Assembly (NCBI RefSeq): GCF_027579695.1
Contig: NC_083582.1
Location: forward strand, 943,378 to 1,007,377
Source of the DNA: Neoarius graeffei
Lineage: Eukaryota > Chordata > Actinopteri > Siluriformes > Ariidae
Length of the DNA: 64,000 bases
Direction of reading: 5' to 3'
Part shown: in pieces, positions 1-11,900 of the stretch
How positions within the stretch are numbered: the stretch's first letter is position 1
Layout: every line of letters starts with the position of its first letter
Program-made: the position numbers and the translations under genes
Notes under the pieces: model-generated
Told to the model about the DNA's origin: nothing
Seen by the model: only the letters and a program-made list of their open reading frames with translations
The model's database searches: none

Positions 1-424
1 CCATTCTTGAGGTCTCAAGGCATTTATAAATGAAAGTGAGGCCATGGTTCTGTGTATATGCTTTGAACTACTAAATGTTTAAACACCATAAGTGGAGAAC
101 ACTGGGGCCAAAACACAGATTTACATGATTTATGATCCTTTATGTGTCTCTTTTCCTCTGACTCAGTAGAAACCAAAAGGATGTGCTGGTTCATCATCAC
201 AGCTGTGTGTTGAACAGATAAAATTCCTGTTTTTCAAACAAAAAAATTGATTTGATAGTATGAATGTACAGTATAGCACCAACATAAAATGTAAATTTAT
301 AAAGCAGTATTTTAGGCTTACCATACGCATTCTCTTAAAATGATAAACTTAGAAAAGCACAAGAAAGCAGGCCGTATTTTATATGGTGAGGACACATGAT
401 ATTGTATTTGAGATTAATGATGAG
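1..424. other. No recognised gene or repeat
   Basis: AT-rich sequence with stops in every frame. I see no exon-like stretch, known repeat or tandem array here. Confidence 0.5.
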
Positions 425-1045
425 CCAAAATGCCATAATCCTATCACTCTCATCATCACCAAGTGCTTTGAGAGGCTGGTACTGAGGCACATGAAGATCC
501 AACTCCTGGAATAATTAGACCCACTACAGTTTGCTTATCAGTCCAACCAAACAACAGATGATGTCATCTCAACTGCCCTCCACCTCACACTCTCTTATCT
601 GGACAAAAAAGACAGTTATGTCAGAATGTTCTTCATAGACCTTAGCTCATTATTCAGTAAGTCAGTCCACAGAGACTGGTAGGGAAGCTGAGCCTATTGG
701 GCATGAACACCTCCCTCTGGAACTGGATCCAGGATTTCCTCACTGACCTTCCCCAATCTGTCAGCTTAGGCAACAATATCTCCAGGGTCATCAGACTGAG
801 CACTGGTGTACCGCAGGGTTATATGCTCAGCCCACTGCTGTTTACCTTGCTGACACATGACTGTACTGCCAAGCAGAGTTCAAACCACATCATCAAGTCT
901 GCAGACAGCACAACAGTGGTGGGACTCATCAGCAACAACAATGAGTCTGCATACAGAGAGGAGATCAGACAGCTGGTGGATTGGTGTTGGGACGACAACC
1001 TGTCTCTGAATGTTGAAAAGACAAGAGAGATGGTTGTTGACTTCA
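425..1045 (+). pseudogene. Rex1-like (CR1-group) LINE reverse transcriptase, left part
   Basis: Conceptual translation in shifting frames gives reverse-transcriptase motifs: ITKCFERLVLRHM near 465-500, a degraded FFIDLSS motif near 630, and [18 protein letters not shown] near 800-850. The catalytic block, usually written with two aspartates in this family, reads SADSTTVVG here, so one catalytic aspartate is lost. Stop codons occur before 697. The reading breaks at 1045, inside a VVDF motif, where an L2 copy is inserted, and resumes at 2262. The Rex1-like assignment rests on the style of the motifs and on similarity to the better preserved copy at 46742-49103. It is a dead fragment with no start and no endonuclease domain. 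Confidence 0.8.
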
Positions 1046-2252
1046 AATTTCATATTAATTATAAAGTACTACTGTTGACCTTTAAAGCACTGAATGGTCT
1101 CACACCACAGTACCTGAGTGAACTTCTGCTCCTCTATGACCCACCACGCCTACTTAGATTAAAAGATGCAGGCTATCTGCTGGTACCTTGTATAGTGAAG
1201 GCTACATCAGGGGGCGGAGCCTTTTCTTACAAAGCCCCACAGTTATGGAACAGCTTTCCAAGTAGTGTTCAGGAATCAGACACAGTCTCAGTGTTTAAGT
1301 CTCGGCTGAAAACAGATCTGTTTAGTCAAGCCTTGTGTTAATGGTGTTTATGAGGCAAAGGTGTAGATCTGGAGGATCCTCAGACAGAGTGTTTTGGTAA
1401 ACTGGGATGTATGGATGCTGTCAGTCCCCACTCGCTTGCTCACTCGAGTTTGTTGACAGTGTAGTGGCTGGCTGCTTTATGGTCAGGGACTCCCTCATGC
1501 CTGTGTTACCTTCTGGCTCTCCCCTTTTAGTTATGCTGTCATAGTTAGTTGCCGGAGTCCCTGCTTGTACTCAGTGCAATATGTATACTGTTCCTACTTA
1601 TTCAGGTGACATTGGGCATACCTAACAACCTGGGTTTTCTCTTTCTCCCCCCCAACAAATCTGTCCCTCTGAGTTACATGTTGGTCCTGAGATCGAGATG
1701 CTGAACCTCTTCTGCTCCTCGGACCTGCCTGATCCATCCTGGTGCCCTGTGTCTGGTTGGAGTCTCATCGCATCGCTCCTGTGGAGGGCGGCCCCATGTG
1801 GACAGTTGGGGGTCGCGCCTGGAGGATGCTCTGGACTCTTGCAGTGGTGCTTTTGTGGCTGGGGACTGCAGCTGACTTGCTGACTTTAGGACTGCAGCTG
1901 ACTTGCTGACTTTGGGACTATGGTTGTCGTGAACAGTTTTGCGCTTGGGTTTCCGTCAGTGGGGGGTTTATAGCATCAACGAAGCTGACTTTATGTTAGG
2001 ACTGTTAATGTTATTCATGTTGTCTGTTGTTGCCCGGATGGGGATGGATTCCCTTTTGAGTCTGGTTCCTCTCGAGGTTTCTTCCTCATATCATCTGAGG
2101 GAGTTTTTCCTTGCCACTGTCACCACAGGCGTGCTCATTGGGGATAGATTAGGGATAAAATTAGCTCATATTTTAAGTCGTTCAAATTCTGTAAAACTGC
2201 TTTGCGACAATGTTTATTGTTAAAAGCACTATATAAATAAACTTGACTTGAC
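1046..2252 (+). mobile_element. L2-clade LINE copy A, 5'-truncated, 3' end
   Basis: The first ~300 bases encode the C-terminal end of an L2 ORF2 ([20 protein letters not shown], then [12 protein letters not shown] and [15 protein letters not shown] with a stop at 1339-1341). This is followed by the family 3' UTR, which ends in a run of TTGAC/ACTTG units at 2240-2258. The copy is bounded by a repeated TTGACTTCA (1037-1045 and 2253-2261), read as a target-site duplication. It interrupts the Rex1-like reverse transcriptase, whose reading continues cleanly across the removed insert. Too short to be active. Confidence 0.88.
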
Positions 2253-2261
2253 TTGACTTCA

Positions 2262-2930
2262 GGAGGAGCCCTGTCACCCGCACTCCACTTCACATCAATG
2301 GCTCTGCTGTTGAGACAGCCAGCAGCGTGAAGTTCCTGGGGGTGGACATGGCAGACAACCTCACCTGGACACTTAACACCACCACCATCACCAAAAAAGC
2401 CAAGCAGCATCTTCACTTGCTGTGGAGGCTGAAAAAGGCCAGCCTCCCCTTCCCATTCTCACCACCTTCAACTGGGGGACTATCAAGCACATCATCTGCA
2501 CATGCATCACTGTCTGGTACAGGAACTGCAATATCATCGATCGCAAGTCCCTGCAGCAGATTGTGAGGACTGCTGAGAAGATCATCAGGTCCCCCTCCCA
2601 TCACTTACAGAATTGTACAATAAACACTATCCGCCATGCAACTGGCATTGTGGCAGACCCCTCATACCCCTCCCATGCATTGTCCACCACTCTGTTGTCT
2701 AACAAAAGTGGGGGCTCAGTGCAGCATTTGAGCCCCCACTGCCAGATACTACAAGAAGTTTTTCTCCTGGCAGTTAGGCTCCTCAACACCTCACTGCCCC
2801 CTTCCTGCAACAAGAGCCTGAAAATGGACTGACTCACTTCTGGACTGTTTACATTGCACTAACAATTGGCATAAAGTCACTTTACATTTACTGTTGACTC
2901 ATTTATTATACATTATTCTTTTTTTCTCAG
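2262..2930 (+). pseudogene. Rex1-like LINE reverse transcriptase, right part and 3' UTR
   Basis: Continues the fragment ending at 1045. Translation gives SSVKFLGVDMADNLTWTLNT (2327 onwards), the typical block after the RT palm, then, after a frameshift near 2440, TVWYRNCNIIDRKSLQQIV and further C-terminal sequence to a stop at 2830-2832. A short AT-rich 3' region follows. The two frames overlap and neither is complete. No tail repeat is visible before the next repeat begins at about 2940. Confidence 0.75.
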
Positions 2931-2939
2931 TGATGTTTT

Positions 2940-3331
2940 GATGAGGAAATGAATGAAATTAGTTCAGTTTCTTGAAGGGGAGTAAAATATTTTAATTGCT
3001 GACCTGATACTGTTATATTGTTATCTACCTGGTTACTGAATTGTCTGGCTTCAAATTAGTAGTTTGAATTTTTTGTTGGACATTTTCAATTTTGTTATTG
3101 AAAAAATTCATGCAGTTGTTGCTACTACATACTGCAGGTGTGCATGTGTCTATAGTGGTCTTTTTCCTGGTTAATTTTGCTACAGTATTAAATAGGAATC
3201 TAGGATTATTTTTGTTATCTTCTATTAGGGAGGAGAGATATGTTGATCTAGCAGCACTAAGAACTTGTCTATACATCAGGAAGCTCTCCTTCCACGCTAA
3301 TTGGAACGCTACCAATTTTGTTTGACGCCAT
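2940..3331 (-). mobile_element. L2-clade LINE copy E, segment 1 (inverted)
   Basis: Read on the minus strand, this matches the linker between the endonuclease and reverse transcriptase of the L2 copy at 37680-38105: a KLTRKKTTIDTCTPAV-type stretch and a NKIENVQQKIQTTNLKPDN-type stretch are visible. It is interrupted at 3331 by two other insertions and continues at 4694, 8944 and 11992, always in minus orientation. Coding is broken by frameshifts and stops. Confidence 0.8.
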
Positions 3332-3447
3332 TTAGAATAGAATAGAATAGAATAGAATAGAATAGAATAGAATAGAATGCTTTTATTGTCACTATACACA
3401 TGTACAATGAGATTAAAGCATCTCCAATAGCAGTGCAAACAGTGTGT

Positions 3448-3478
<31 letters not shown>

Positions 3479-3745
3479 GGGGGGAGAAAAAGAAAAAAAA
3501 GGGGGGTGTAAGGTGCACAGTCTGAGGTGTATGTGTTGTGTTGCACATTATGGAGTGAGGTACTGTTCATTTAAAGTATTGCACAGAGACAGTCACATTA
3601 TAAATTATTGCACGAGAGAGTCACATTATAAGATAAAATATTACACATTATGAAGTATTGCAAGGTAAGGTAAGGTGCATAGACTTGAGGTGTGTGTGCT
3701 GTGTGTAAGGTGCACAGTCCTGAGGTGTATGTGTTGTGTGTAAGT
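3332..3745 (-). mobile_element. Non-LTR element 3' fragment with (AGAAT)n tail
   Basis: Starts with about nine AGAAT/TAGAA units (3333-3379), followed by GCTTTTATTGTCACTATAC. This is a tail type common on short fish retroelements and would be the 3' end of a minus-strand copy. A GA-rich microsatellite (3451-3475), an A/G-rich stretch and short duplicated AAGGTGCA... blocks follow. No coding sequence. The exact family is not determined. Confidence 0.55.
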
Positions 3746-4693
3746 TCAAGTTCAAGTCAGCTTTATTGTCAGTTTCTTCATATGCACAGGTCATACAAGG
3801 AAATTGAAATTGTGTTTCTCTTTATCCCATGCAAAGACATAGATAAACATAGGACTGACATTAACAAGACAAACATTAAAGTGCAAGACAGGACCAATAA
3901 CAGTGTAACAAGCAATAAGTAATAATAAAGTAATGATTAAAAAACAACAATTGAAACATTTAACATTTGAAACATTTAACATTTAGAAAATAATCTAGGC
4001 TAAAGACAGGAAAATAAGAACAAGACTAGTATACAAGACACAGTACAGTCCAGGGCAGTCCAGCTGAGGTTATCATAGTAGCAGCATATGGTAAGTTGTT
4101 ATATTGCAGGGCCCAAGGCAGTTCTTATGAGATAGTTCAGGGAAGGTGCAAAGTCACATGTGTAGTTCCATAGAGAAGTCTTTTCCGTGGAGGGCAGCAG
4201 CAAAAAGAAACAGTGTATGGTGTGTAAAAAAAGTGAGGTCGTGCAGGTAAAGGTGCAAAGTCACATAGTGCAGTTCCATAGTCAGAGTCTTTCCTGAGTT
4301 CGAGTCTTTCCGTGTGTGTGGGGGAGGGTTAGGGGTGTGTGTGTGGGGGTTATGCTTTGAGCACCTTACCAGGTACTCCATCTGGGCCGGCAGCTTTCTT
4401 GGGGTTCACTGCCAGGAGCACCCGCCTGACATCGTGCTCCTGTACAGTGAGTGGGGTGATGTACGAACTGTGTGGTGGTGGGGGCAGGGCTGGAGCAGAT
4501 GAGTGCTGATGAGATGTTTCAAAGCGAGCAAAGAAGCAATTTAGCTCCTCTGCCAGCGGCACACTCCAGTCTCCTGTTGACACATCACAGTCCCTGAAGT
4601 TCGTGATGTCTTGTATGCCCCGCCACACCTCCTGTATGTTGTTGCTGGACAGGTGGGACTCTATACGCAGCCTATGGTCAGCCTTGGCTTTTT
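3746..4693 (-). pseudogene. Rex1-like LINE fragment (linker before RT), minus strand
   Basis: The plus-strand left edge has TTCAAGTTCAAGTC followed by CTTTATTGTCA, a LINE 3'-end look. The minus strand at 4350-4690 encodes ESHLSSNNIQEVWRGIQDIT, ELNCFFARFE and NPKKAAGPDGVPGKVLKA, the conserved stretch leading into a Rex1/CR1-type reverse transcriptase. The palm domain itself is missing, so the copy is internally deleted between the 3' UTR and this block. It sits inside L2 copy E, whose sequence resumes at 4694. The frame fuses into L2 sequence (THTLKQTTQK) at its upstream end. Confidence 0.75.
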
Positions 4694-4968
4694 TATGTCC
4701 TAATTTTTGAGTGGTCTGTTTTAAAGTGTGTGTCATCATTACACCAGGGTGCTAATTTTTTTCTCTCTAATCATTTTTCTTTTAAGTGGAGCTACATTAT
4801 CTAAAGTATAGTGGAACATTGACTAAGCATTCAGTTGTCTGATCAAGTTCTGCAGGGGTTGACAGTGACCCGATCAAAGTTGATAACTCTGGGAGATCAT
4901 TTATAAAGCTCTGTGCAGTAGTTGATATGAATGTATGTTTAATACAGTAGCGTGGTGAGGTGCAGATA
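4694..4968 (-). mobile_element. L2 copy E, segment 2 (inverted)
   Basis: Minus-strand match to the L2 linker region around 37450-37720 (endonuclease C-terminal side), including a QSFINDLPELSTLIGS block. It ends at a TA (4967-4968) used by the Tc1 insertion that follows. The next piece of the same copy is 8944-8969, directly after the Tc1. Confidence 0.8.
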
Positions 4969-5478
4969 CAGTGCCTTGCAAAAGTATTCATCCCCCTTGG
5001 TGTTTGTCCTGTTTTGTTGCATTACAAGCTGGAATTAAAATGGATTTTTGGAGGGTTAGCACCATTTGATTTACCCAACATGCCGACCACTTTAAAGGTG
5101 CACATTGTTGTTTTATTGTGACACAAACAATAATTAAGATGAAAAAACAGAAATCTGGAGGGTGCATAAGTATTCACCCCCTTTCATATGAAACCCCTAA
5201 ATAAGAGCTGGTCCAAATAATTCACTTCATAAGTCACATAATTAGTTGATTAAGACCCACCTGTGTGCAATCAAAGTGTCACATGATGTCTGTATAAATC
5301 AATCTGTTCTGGAAGGACCCTGACTCTGCAACACTACTAAGCAAGCAACGTGAAAACCAAGGAGCCTCCAAACAGGTCAGAGACAAAGTTGTGGAGAAGT
5401 ATAGATCAGGGTTGGGTTATAAAAAATATCCCAAACTTTGAATATCCCAGAGAGCTCCATTAAATCCATTATAGCAAA

Positions 5479-6925
5479 ATGGAAAGAATATGGCACCACT
5501 ACAAACCTGATAAGAGAAGGCCCCGCCCACCAGAACTCACAGACCAGGCAAGGAGGGCATTAATCAGAGATGCAACAAAGACACCAAAGATAATACTGAA
5601 GGAGCTGCAAAGATCCACAGCAGAGATGGGAGTATCTGTCCATAGGACCACTTTAAGCCTCTACACTCCACAGATACCCCTTTTCCACCAAATCAGTTCC
5701 AGGGCTGGTTCAGGGCCAGTGCTGGTGCTGGTTCACAACTCGTTCAACTTGCGAGCCAGCTGAGAACCAGCTTGCTTTTCCATTGCTCGCGGTACTAAGA
5801 GAAGACACGTCATTACGTCGCTGTATACGTCAGTTACGTCGTTGTATACATCATTACGTCGCTGTATACGTCAGTTACGTCGCTACGTTTGCATAAACCT
5901 TGGCGCGAATATCGAATCAAAAACAACGCGGAAGAAGCAGCAACAACAACAACAACAATAATAATAATGGATGACTTGGCATTTGTACAGCTGCTGCTTC
6001 TTGTCATTTAAAAATGGCGATCTTTTGCGGTCTTGTTATTGTTGTCGGTCTTAACAACTCCGCCCCCCTGCTGACGTAAGCAGTTCTTTCCTCTGGCCCA
6101 GCAGAGAGTTGGTGCTAGCCTGGAACCGGTTTTTCTGGCCCCAGAGCCAGTTCTTTGTCAGTGGAAACAGAAAATCCGGTTCCAAACTAAGCACTGGCCC
6201 CCAACCAGCCCTGGAACTGCTTTGGTGGAAAAGGGGCAAGAGTGGGCAGGGCTTTATGGAAGAGTGGCCAGAAAAAAAGTAATTGCTTAAAAAATCACAT
6301 TTGGAGTTTGCCCAACAGCATGTGGCAGACTCCCTAAACACATGGAAGAAGATTCTCTGGTCAAATGAGACAAAAATTGAACTTTTTGTCCATCATTGGG
6401 AAATGCTATGTATGACGCAAACCCATCACCCTGAGAACACCATCCCTACAATGAAAAATGATGGTGGCAGCATCGTGCTGTGGGGATGTTTTTCATCTGC
6501 AGGGACAGGAAAGCTGGTCAGGACTGAAGGAAAGATGGATGGCACTAAATACAGGGCAATTCTGGAAGAAAACATGTTTGAGTCGGCCAGAGGTTTGAGA
6601 CTGGGATGAAGGTTCATGGTCTAGCAGGACAATAACCCTAAATATTACTGCTAAAGCTACAATGGAGTGACTTAAAGGGAATCATTTAAATGTCTTGGAA
6701 TGGCCTAATTAAAGCCCAGACCTCAATCCAATTGAGAATCTGTGGCATAACTTGAAGATTGCTGTACACCAACACAACCCATCTAACTTGAAGGAGTTGG
6801 AGCAGTTTTGCCTTGAGGAATGGGCAAAAATCCCAGTGGCTAGATGTGCTAAGCTAATAGAGACATACCCCAAGAGACTTGCAGCTAGAATTGTAGCAAA
6901 AGGTGGCTCCATAAAGTGTTGACTT
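5479..6925 (+). pseudogene. Tc1-family transposase remnant (split by a MITE)
   Basis: The N-terminal DNA-binding part is seen at 5479-5676 (KPDKRRPRPPELTDQARRAL-type stretch, ILKELQRSTAEMGVSVHRTT). It is interrupted by a 560-bp MITE and continues at 6246 with a WKKILWSNETKIELF block containing the first catalytic-region residues and a DGGSIVLWGCFSSAGTGKLV block. After about 6600 the frame collapses: the QDN block and the SPDLNPIE-type block are only recognisable through several stops and frameshifts. Clearly inactive. Confidence 0.85.
5677..6236. mobile_element. Nonautonomous DNA transposon (MITE), CCCCTTTTCCACC ends
   Basis: The left end CCCCTTTTCCACCAAATCAG and the right end (inverted) CCCCTTTTCCACCAAAGCAG form terminal inverted repeats that extend through the GTTCCAGGGCTGGTT region. 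The interior is non-coding, with several TACGTC/GACGTA repeats (5807-5885) and a CAA/ATA-rich run. The flanking 8-mers are similar but not identical, so superfamily assignment (hAT-like?) stays open. A second copy, in opposite internal orientation, is at 15182-15624. Confidence 0.8.
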
Positions 6926-7075
6926 GGGGGGGGATACTTATGCACACTCCTGATTTCTGTTTTTTCATCTTAATTATTGTTTGTGTCACAATAAAACAAC
7001 AATGTGCACCTTTAAAGTGGTAGGCATGTTGGGTAAATCAAATGGTGCTAACCCCCCAACAATCCATTTTAATTA

Positions 7076-7180
7076 GGGCCCAAGCACCGTTCGGTGTGAA
7101 GACCCTATTGTTTTTTGAAGGATTATTATTATTAGGGTTCGAGCACCATTAGGTGCGAAGACCCTATTGTTTTTCGAAGG

Positions 7181-7229
<49 letters not shown>

Positions 7230-8403
7230 TGCCGTGTTTGCCCTTATTTGAGGCATTTCCCATGTACGAAAACTCACGAAATTTGATACACACATCAATC
7301 ATTGTCACTGCTACTCAGCCACAGACTTTTGGCCCCGGGCATGGCCCAGGGACTTCATAGCGCCCCTTTTTCCATTTCCCATTGAAATGAATGGGTAGAA
7401 CTTTGGAATGATGATAAGGCCATTTGGAGTGAAATTACACATGGTCATTTTTAACGTACTCCTCCTAGACGGTTCATCAAATTCATGTCAAACTTGGCAA
7501 ACATGATGCCAAGATACTGCTGAAGTTGAATTGCTAAGGGATTTTTGATATGTTGTAATATGTTGAAATATTATAACATATAATATGCCAAGATACTGCT
7601 GAATGTTGAACTTGATGATTCTGATTCTGATTCTCTTTAGCCGTTATGGGCCTGTCTGGTATAGCGCCACCAACTGGCCAAGGAAAGAATAGGGTTTTGA
7701 ATATGTGTGTTTTGACACATGATGAATTTTAACATGCTCCTCCTAGACGGTTCATGAGATTCATGTGAAATTTGTTATACATGATGCCAAGATGTCGCTG
7801 ATATTAAATTGCGAGGGGATTTCTGATATCTTGTAATATGTTGAAATGGCCTTATGATTTTAATATCTTGCCACATAAACAGGAAACGTGTCAGAAAGCC
7901 ACAGTGCGTTGACTGTATGGTCGGACACTTCTTACTTCAATAGATATTATGATTATTATGATAACCTGACCCCCAATGGGCCTGCCTGTTATAGCGCCAC
8001 CACCTGGCCAAGCAGGAAATGTGCCAGAAATTGGCAATGCCTTAACTGATTGATCTGACACTTTACAAAATATTGTATATTATGCTTGTGATGATATTCA
8101 CATGTGTAATTCAGATGCCTAGCACAGCGCCACCATCTGGCCAAGCAGGAAATGGGCAAAAAATGTTCAATTCATTGATGGATTGAGCTGAAACTTTACA
8201 AAATATTGGATATCGTGATTCTGATGATATTGGCACATCTAATTCACATGCCTAGCACAGTATCACCATCTGGCCAAGCAGGAAATGTGCCAAAATCTTT
8301 CAATGCTTTGATGGATTGATCTATGACATGCCTGACATAGCGCCACCATCACACTCATATACATGTAGCACACACACTCATATGCACACACACACTCATA
8401 TGC

Positions 8404-8446
<43 letters not shown>

Positions 8447-8528
8447 GTCATATGCATATTTATGCATACACACATACACTCTCTCACAAGTATGCACTCA
8501 TGCACACGCAACATCTTTGAGCACACTC

Positions 8529-8587
<59 letters not shown>

Positions 8588-8870
8588 CTCTCTCCCTCTG
8601 ACAAACAGACACACGCACACACACACACACACTGCAGACACAGGAAAGCTAAGATGACTTAAGATTACAGCGTGTGAGAGAGATAAGGAGGAGACACATG
8701 TATAGTTTTGTACATATATAAATGTACATTTTCACACCACAGAGAAACACACACACACACACACACACTTGAACATTTGATGAATATATGACATGTGACT
8801 GTTTTGTTGGGTGGCGGAATGTCCTGGGTTGCGGAACCACACGTGCGAGGGCCCGTCAAGGCCGCTAGCA
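7076..8870. repeat. Unclassified nonautonomous repeat with hairpin ends and CA microsatellites
   Basis: Inserted in the right inverted repeat of Tc1 A: the interrupted Tc1 sequence resumes at 8871 and both sides carry TTAATT. It begins AGGGCCCAAGCACCGTTCGG, where GCACCGTTCGGTGT is a small hairpin. A related copy of this start, AGGGTTCGAGCACC, appears at 7135, followed by (ATT)n. The right end GTGCGAGGGCCCG is roughly the inverted form of the left end. The interior repeats the motif GCGCCACCA.CTGGCCAA about five times (near 7664, 7995, 8130, 8265, 8341). The 8371-8636 part is mostly CA repeats. Confidence 0.6.
8371..8636. repeat. (CA)n microsatellite cluster
   Basis: Several runs of CA/CT dinucleotides broken by ATATG and CTCTCT. 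They generate long His/Thr-rich false frames on the plus strand. Confidence 0.9.
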
Positions 8871-8969
8871 GCTTTAATTCCAGCTTGTAATGCAACAAAA
8901 CAAGACAAACACCAAGGGGGATGAATATTTTTGCAAGGCACTGTATTATTGCTCAGACATATTTTGAAT

Positions 8970-11900
8970 TACCCTTATTGAAGCAGCTCCCCCAAATTTT
9001 AATTTTTTGAATGTTACCCGACAAGGGAAAGGTGGAGGGATCGCAAATATATTCAAAGTCTCTTTTCAATGTAAATAATCCTCACTTGGTGATTTTACGT
9101 CCTTTGAACACTTATGTGCACTTGTTACATGCTCTCCTAACATATTATTATTAACTATTTACAGGCCTCCGAGACATTCAGCCAAAGTCTTTCTTGAAGA
9201 GTTTGGTGAACTGTTATCAGTCATTTGCTTAGAGTTTGATTGTCTTATTATATCTGGGGATTTTAACTTGCATGTAGATAATACTGATAACATTTATGCC
9301 AAAGAACTACTTGCAATTATTGACAACTTCAACCTAGTACAACATGTACAGGGGCCGGCCCACTCTCGTGGTCATACTCTTGACCTCGTCATCACAAAGG
9401 GTCTTACTGTTTCTAATACTGTTGTTGACCTGGCCTTATCCGATCATTTCTGTGTTTTCTTTGATGTTTCTATGTCTCCTCACATTCAGAACAGCTCAAC
9501 GACTATGGGTAGGAGAGTCATAAACGACAACACGTGTTCTCTTTGAGCAAGCTCTCTCTCAGAACTCAACCAAAATGTCAGACTCTGTAGATGATTTACT
9601 GGAAATTTTTAATTTAAATATGACCCAAATTATGGATGATATTGCTCCATTCAAAATCAAAAGAGTCAATGATAAGCAGAAAGCACCATGGAAGCAACAC
9701 CCAGCTGTTAAACTGCTAAAGAGAGAATGTAGAAAGACTGAAAGAAAATGGCGCAAATCTAAACTTCACATCCATTATCAAATCCATAAAGAGATGCTTT
9801 GTAATTATAATTATGAAATTCGTAAAGCAAGACAGTCTTTCTTCTCCAACATCATCAGCAGGAATATGAACAATGCCCGTGTGCTATTTTCAACAGTAGA
9901 GAAGCTAACTAATCCCCCACCACAATTAGCACCTGAACTTCTCTCAGTTAATAAATGCAATGAGTTTGCATCTTTCTTCAAAGGTAAAATTGATAAAATA
10001 CGGCAGAATATTCCTCATAATATATCTCAGTTGCAAAAAATTGAAAAATTGCAATCACCAATGACACAGATAGATAACTTCAACACAATGTCAGAATTTT
10101 GTTTGATTGATTATGAGACTCTTGAAAAAACTGTACAAAATCTCAGTTCCTCAACATCTGAATTGGACATTCTGCCCACCAACTTTTTAAAGTCTGTTCT
10201 TCATCTTATAATTACAGATGTGCTTCAGATCATAAATACATCCCTAGAGACTGGCGTTGTTCCTGTGTCCCTAAAAAAAGCCATTGTAAAGCCCCTACTT
10301 AAAAAAAATAATCTGGATCCTTCAGTATTAAATAACTACAGGCCAATATCAAATCTACCATTCATCGGGAAAATCCTTGAAAAAATTGTCTTCAATCAAT
10401 TAACTGCCTTCTTGATATCAAACAGCCATTTTGATAATTTTCAGTCAGGATTTCATGCCAATCACAGCACTGAAACAGCGCTGATTAAAGTTATAAATGA
10501 CATACGTCTTAATACTGATGCAGGCAAAACATCGGTCCTGGTATTACTGGACCTCAGTGCAGCTTTTGATACTGTTGATCACAACATACTGCTATATCGA
10601 CTTGAACACTGGGTTGGATTGACTGGTAAAGTTATCAATTGGTTAAATTCATACTTAAAAGATAGAAGCTTCTTTGTTACCCTGGGAAATTGTTCCTCAA
10701 CGTCAATGTCCTTGACCTGTGGTGTCCCCCAGGGGTCGATTCTTGGACCATTACTTTTCAACCTTTATATGCTCCCACTTGGGCAAATTATCAATAAAAA
10801 TTCAATTTTGTATCACTGCTATGCAGATGACACCCAAATTTATTTTGCTCTATCACCTAATGATTATGCCCCCCTTGAATGTCTCTACCAGTGTATCGAT
10901 CAAATCAACAGCTGGATGTCACAAAATTTTCTTCAGCTGAACACAGATAAAACAGAAGTAATTCTATTTGGAAAAAAAGATGAAAGACTCAGGATTACCA
11001 CTATTCTTGACACAAAAGGGATTAAAACTAAAGAAATGGTTAAAAATCTTGGTGTTTTCATTGACAGCGAGCTAAACTTTGACAGTCACATGAAAGCAAT
11101 CACTAAAACGGCATTTTATCACCTAAAAAACATTTCCAAACTAAGAGGACTTATGTCAAAAAATGATCTGGAAAAACTAATACATGCCTTCATCTCTAGT
11201 AGGGTTGATTACTGCAATGGCCTTTTCACAGGCCTGCCAAAAAAGACCATCAAACGACTTCAGCTGGTTCAAAATGCAGCGGCGAGGGTTCTCACACGAA
11301 CAAAAAGAACAGAGCACATTACTCCAATTCTAAGGTCCCTTCACTGGCTTCCAGTAAGCTACAGAATTGACTTTAAAGCATTGCTGCTGGTATGCAAATC
11401 TCTAAATGGTACAGGGCCCAATTACCTCTCTGATATGTTGCAGCGGCCTAACCCAATCAAATCTACCAGATCGAAACAGAAAAATTTACTATTAAAACCT
11501 GTTGTTAAAACAAAGTGTGGTGAAGCAGCTTTTAGCTACTATGCAGTGCAGCTATGGAACCAACTGCCAGAGGACATCAAAAATGCTCCTGCTGTTGGCA
11601 GCTTCAAATCTAGGTTAAAGACCAAGCTGTTCTCAGATGCTTTCCTTTAAATAATTAATATTGTCTTCTTTACATTTTTTATAATCTTTACTTTCTCTGC
11701 ATGTTTTAAATTTACTTTAACTTTAACTTTATTCTATTTTATTCTGCTGTTTTCTTTTTTTCCCTCCTCCTATTTGAACTACTACTTCATTTTATTATTT
11801 TATTTCTACTATTGTTTAATTCTTATTTTCTTTTAATTCTTTTAATTAATTGTTTTAGAATAAAAATAAAATTATTTTATGTAATTTTATTTCTCTATTG

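Larger units (their letters stand above)
4969..8943 (+). mobile_element. Tc1/mariner-type transposon A, with two nested insertions
   Basis: Terminal inverted repeats begin CAGTGCCTTGCAAAAGTATT at 4969 and end with the reverse complement at 8943. Each side shows recognisable inversion over at least ~150 bases, and TA duplications flank the element (4967-4968 and 8944-8945). Removing the nested repeats at 5677-6236 and 7076-8870 leaves about 1.6 kb, the normal length of a Tc1 element with long inverted repeats. The transposase inside is decayed. The element is inserted in L2 copy E. Confidence 0.92.

Noticed and set aside
3025..3570. 181-codon minus-strand frame
   Set aside because: Fusion of an L2 linker piece with translated AGAAT and GA repeats across an insertion boundary.
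8316..8662. His/Thr-rich open frames
   Set aside because: Pure translation of CA-repeat microsatellites; no start context and no conservation signal.
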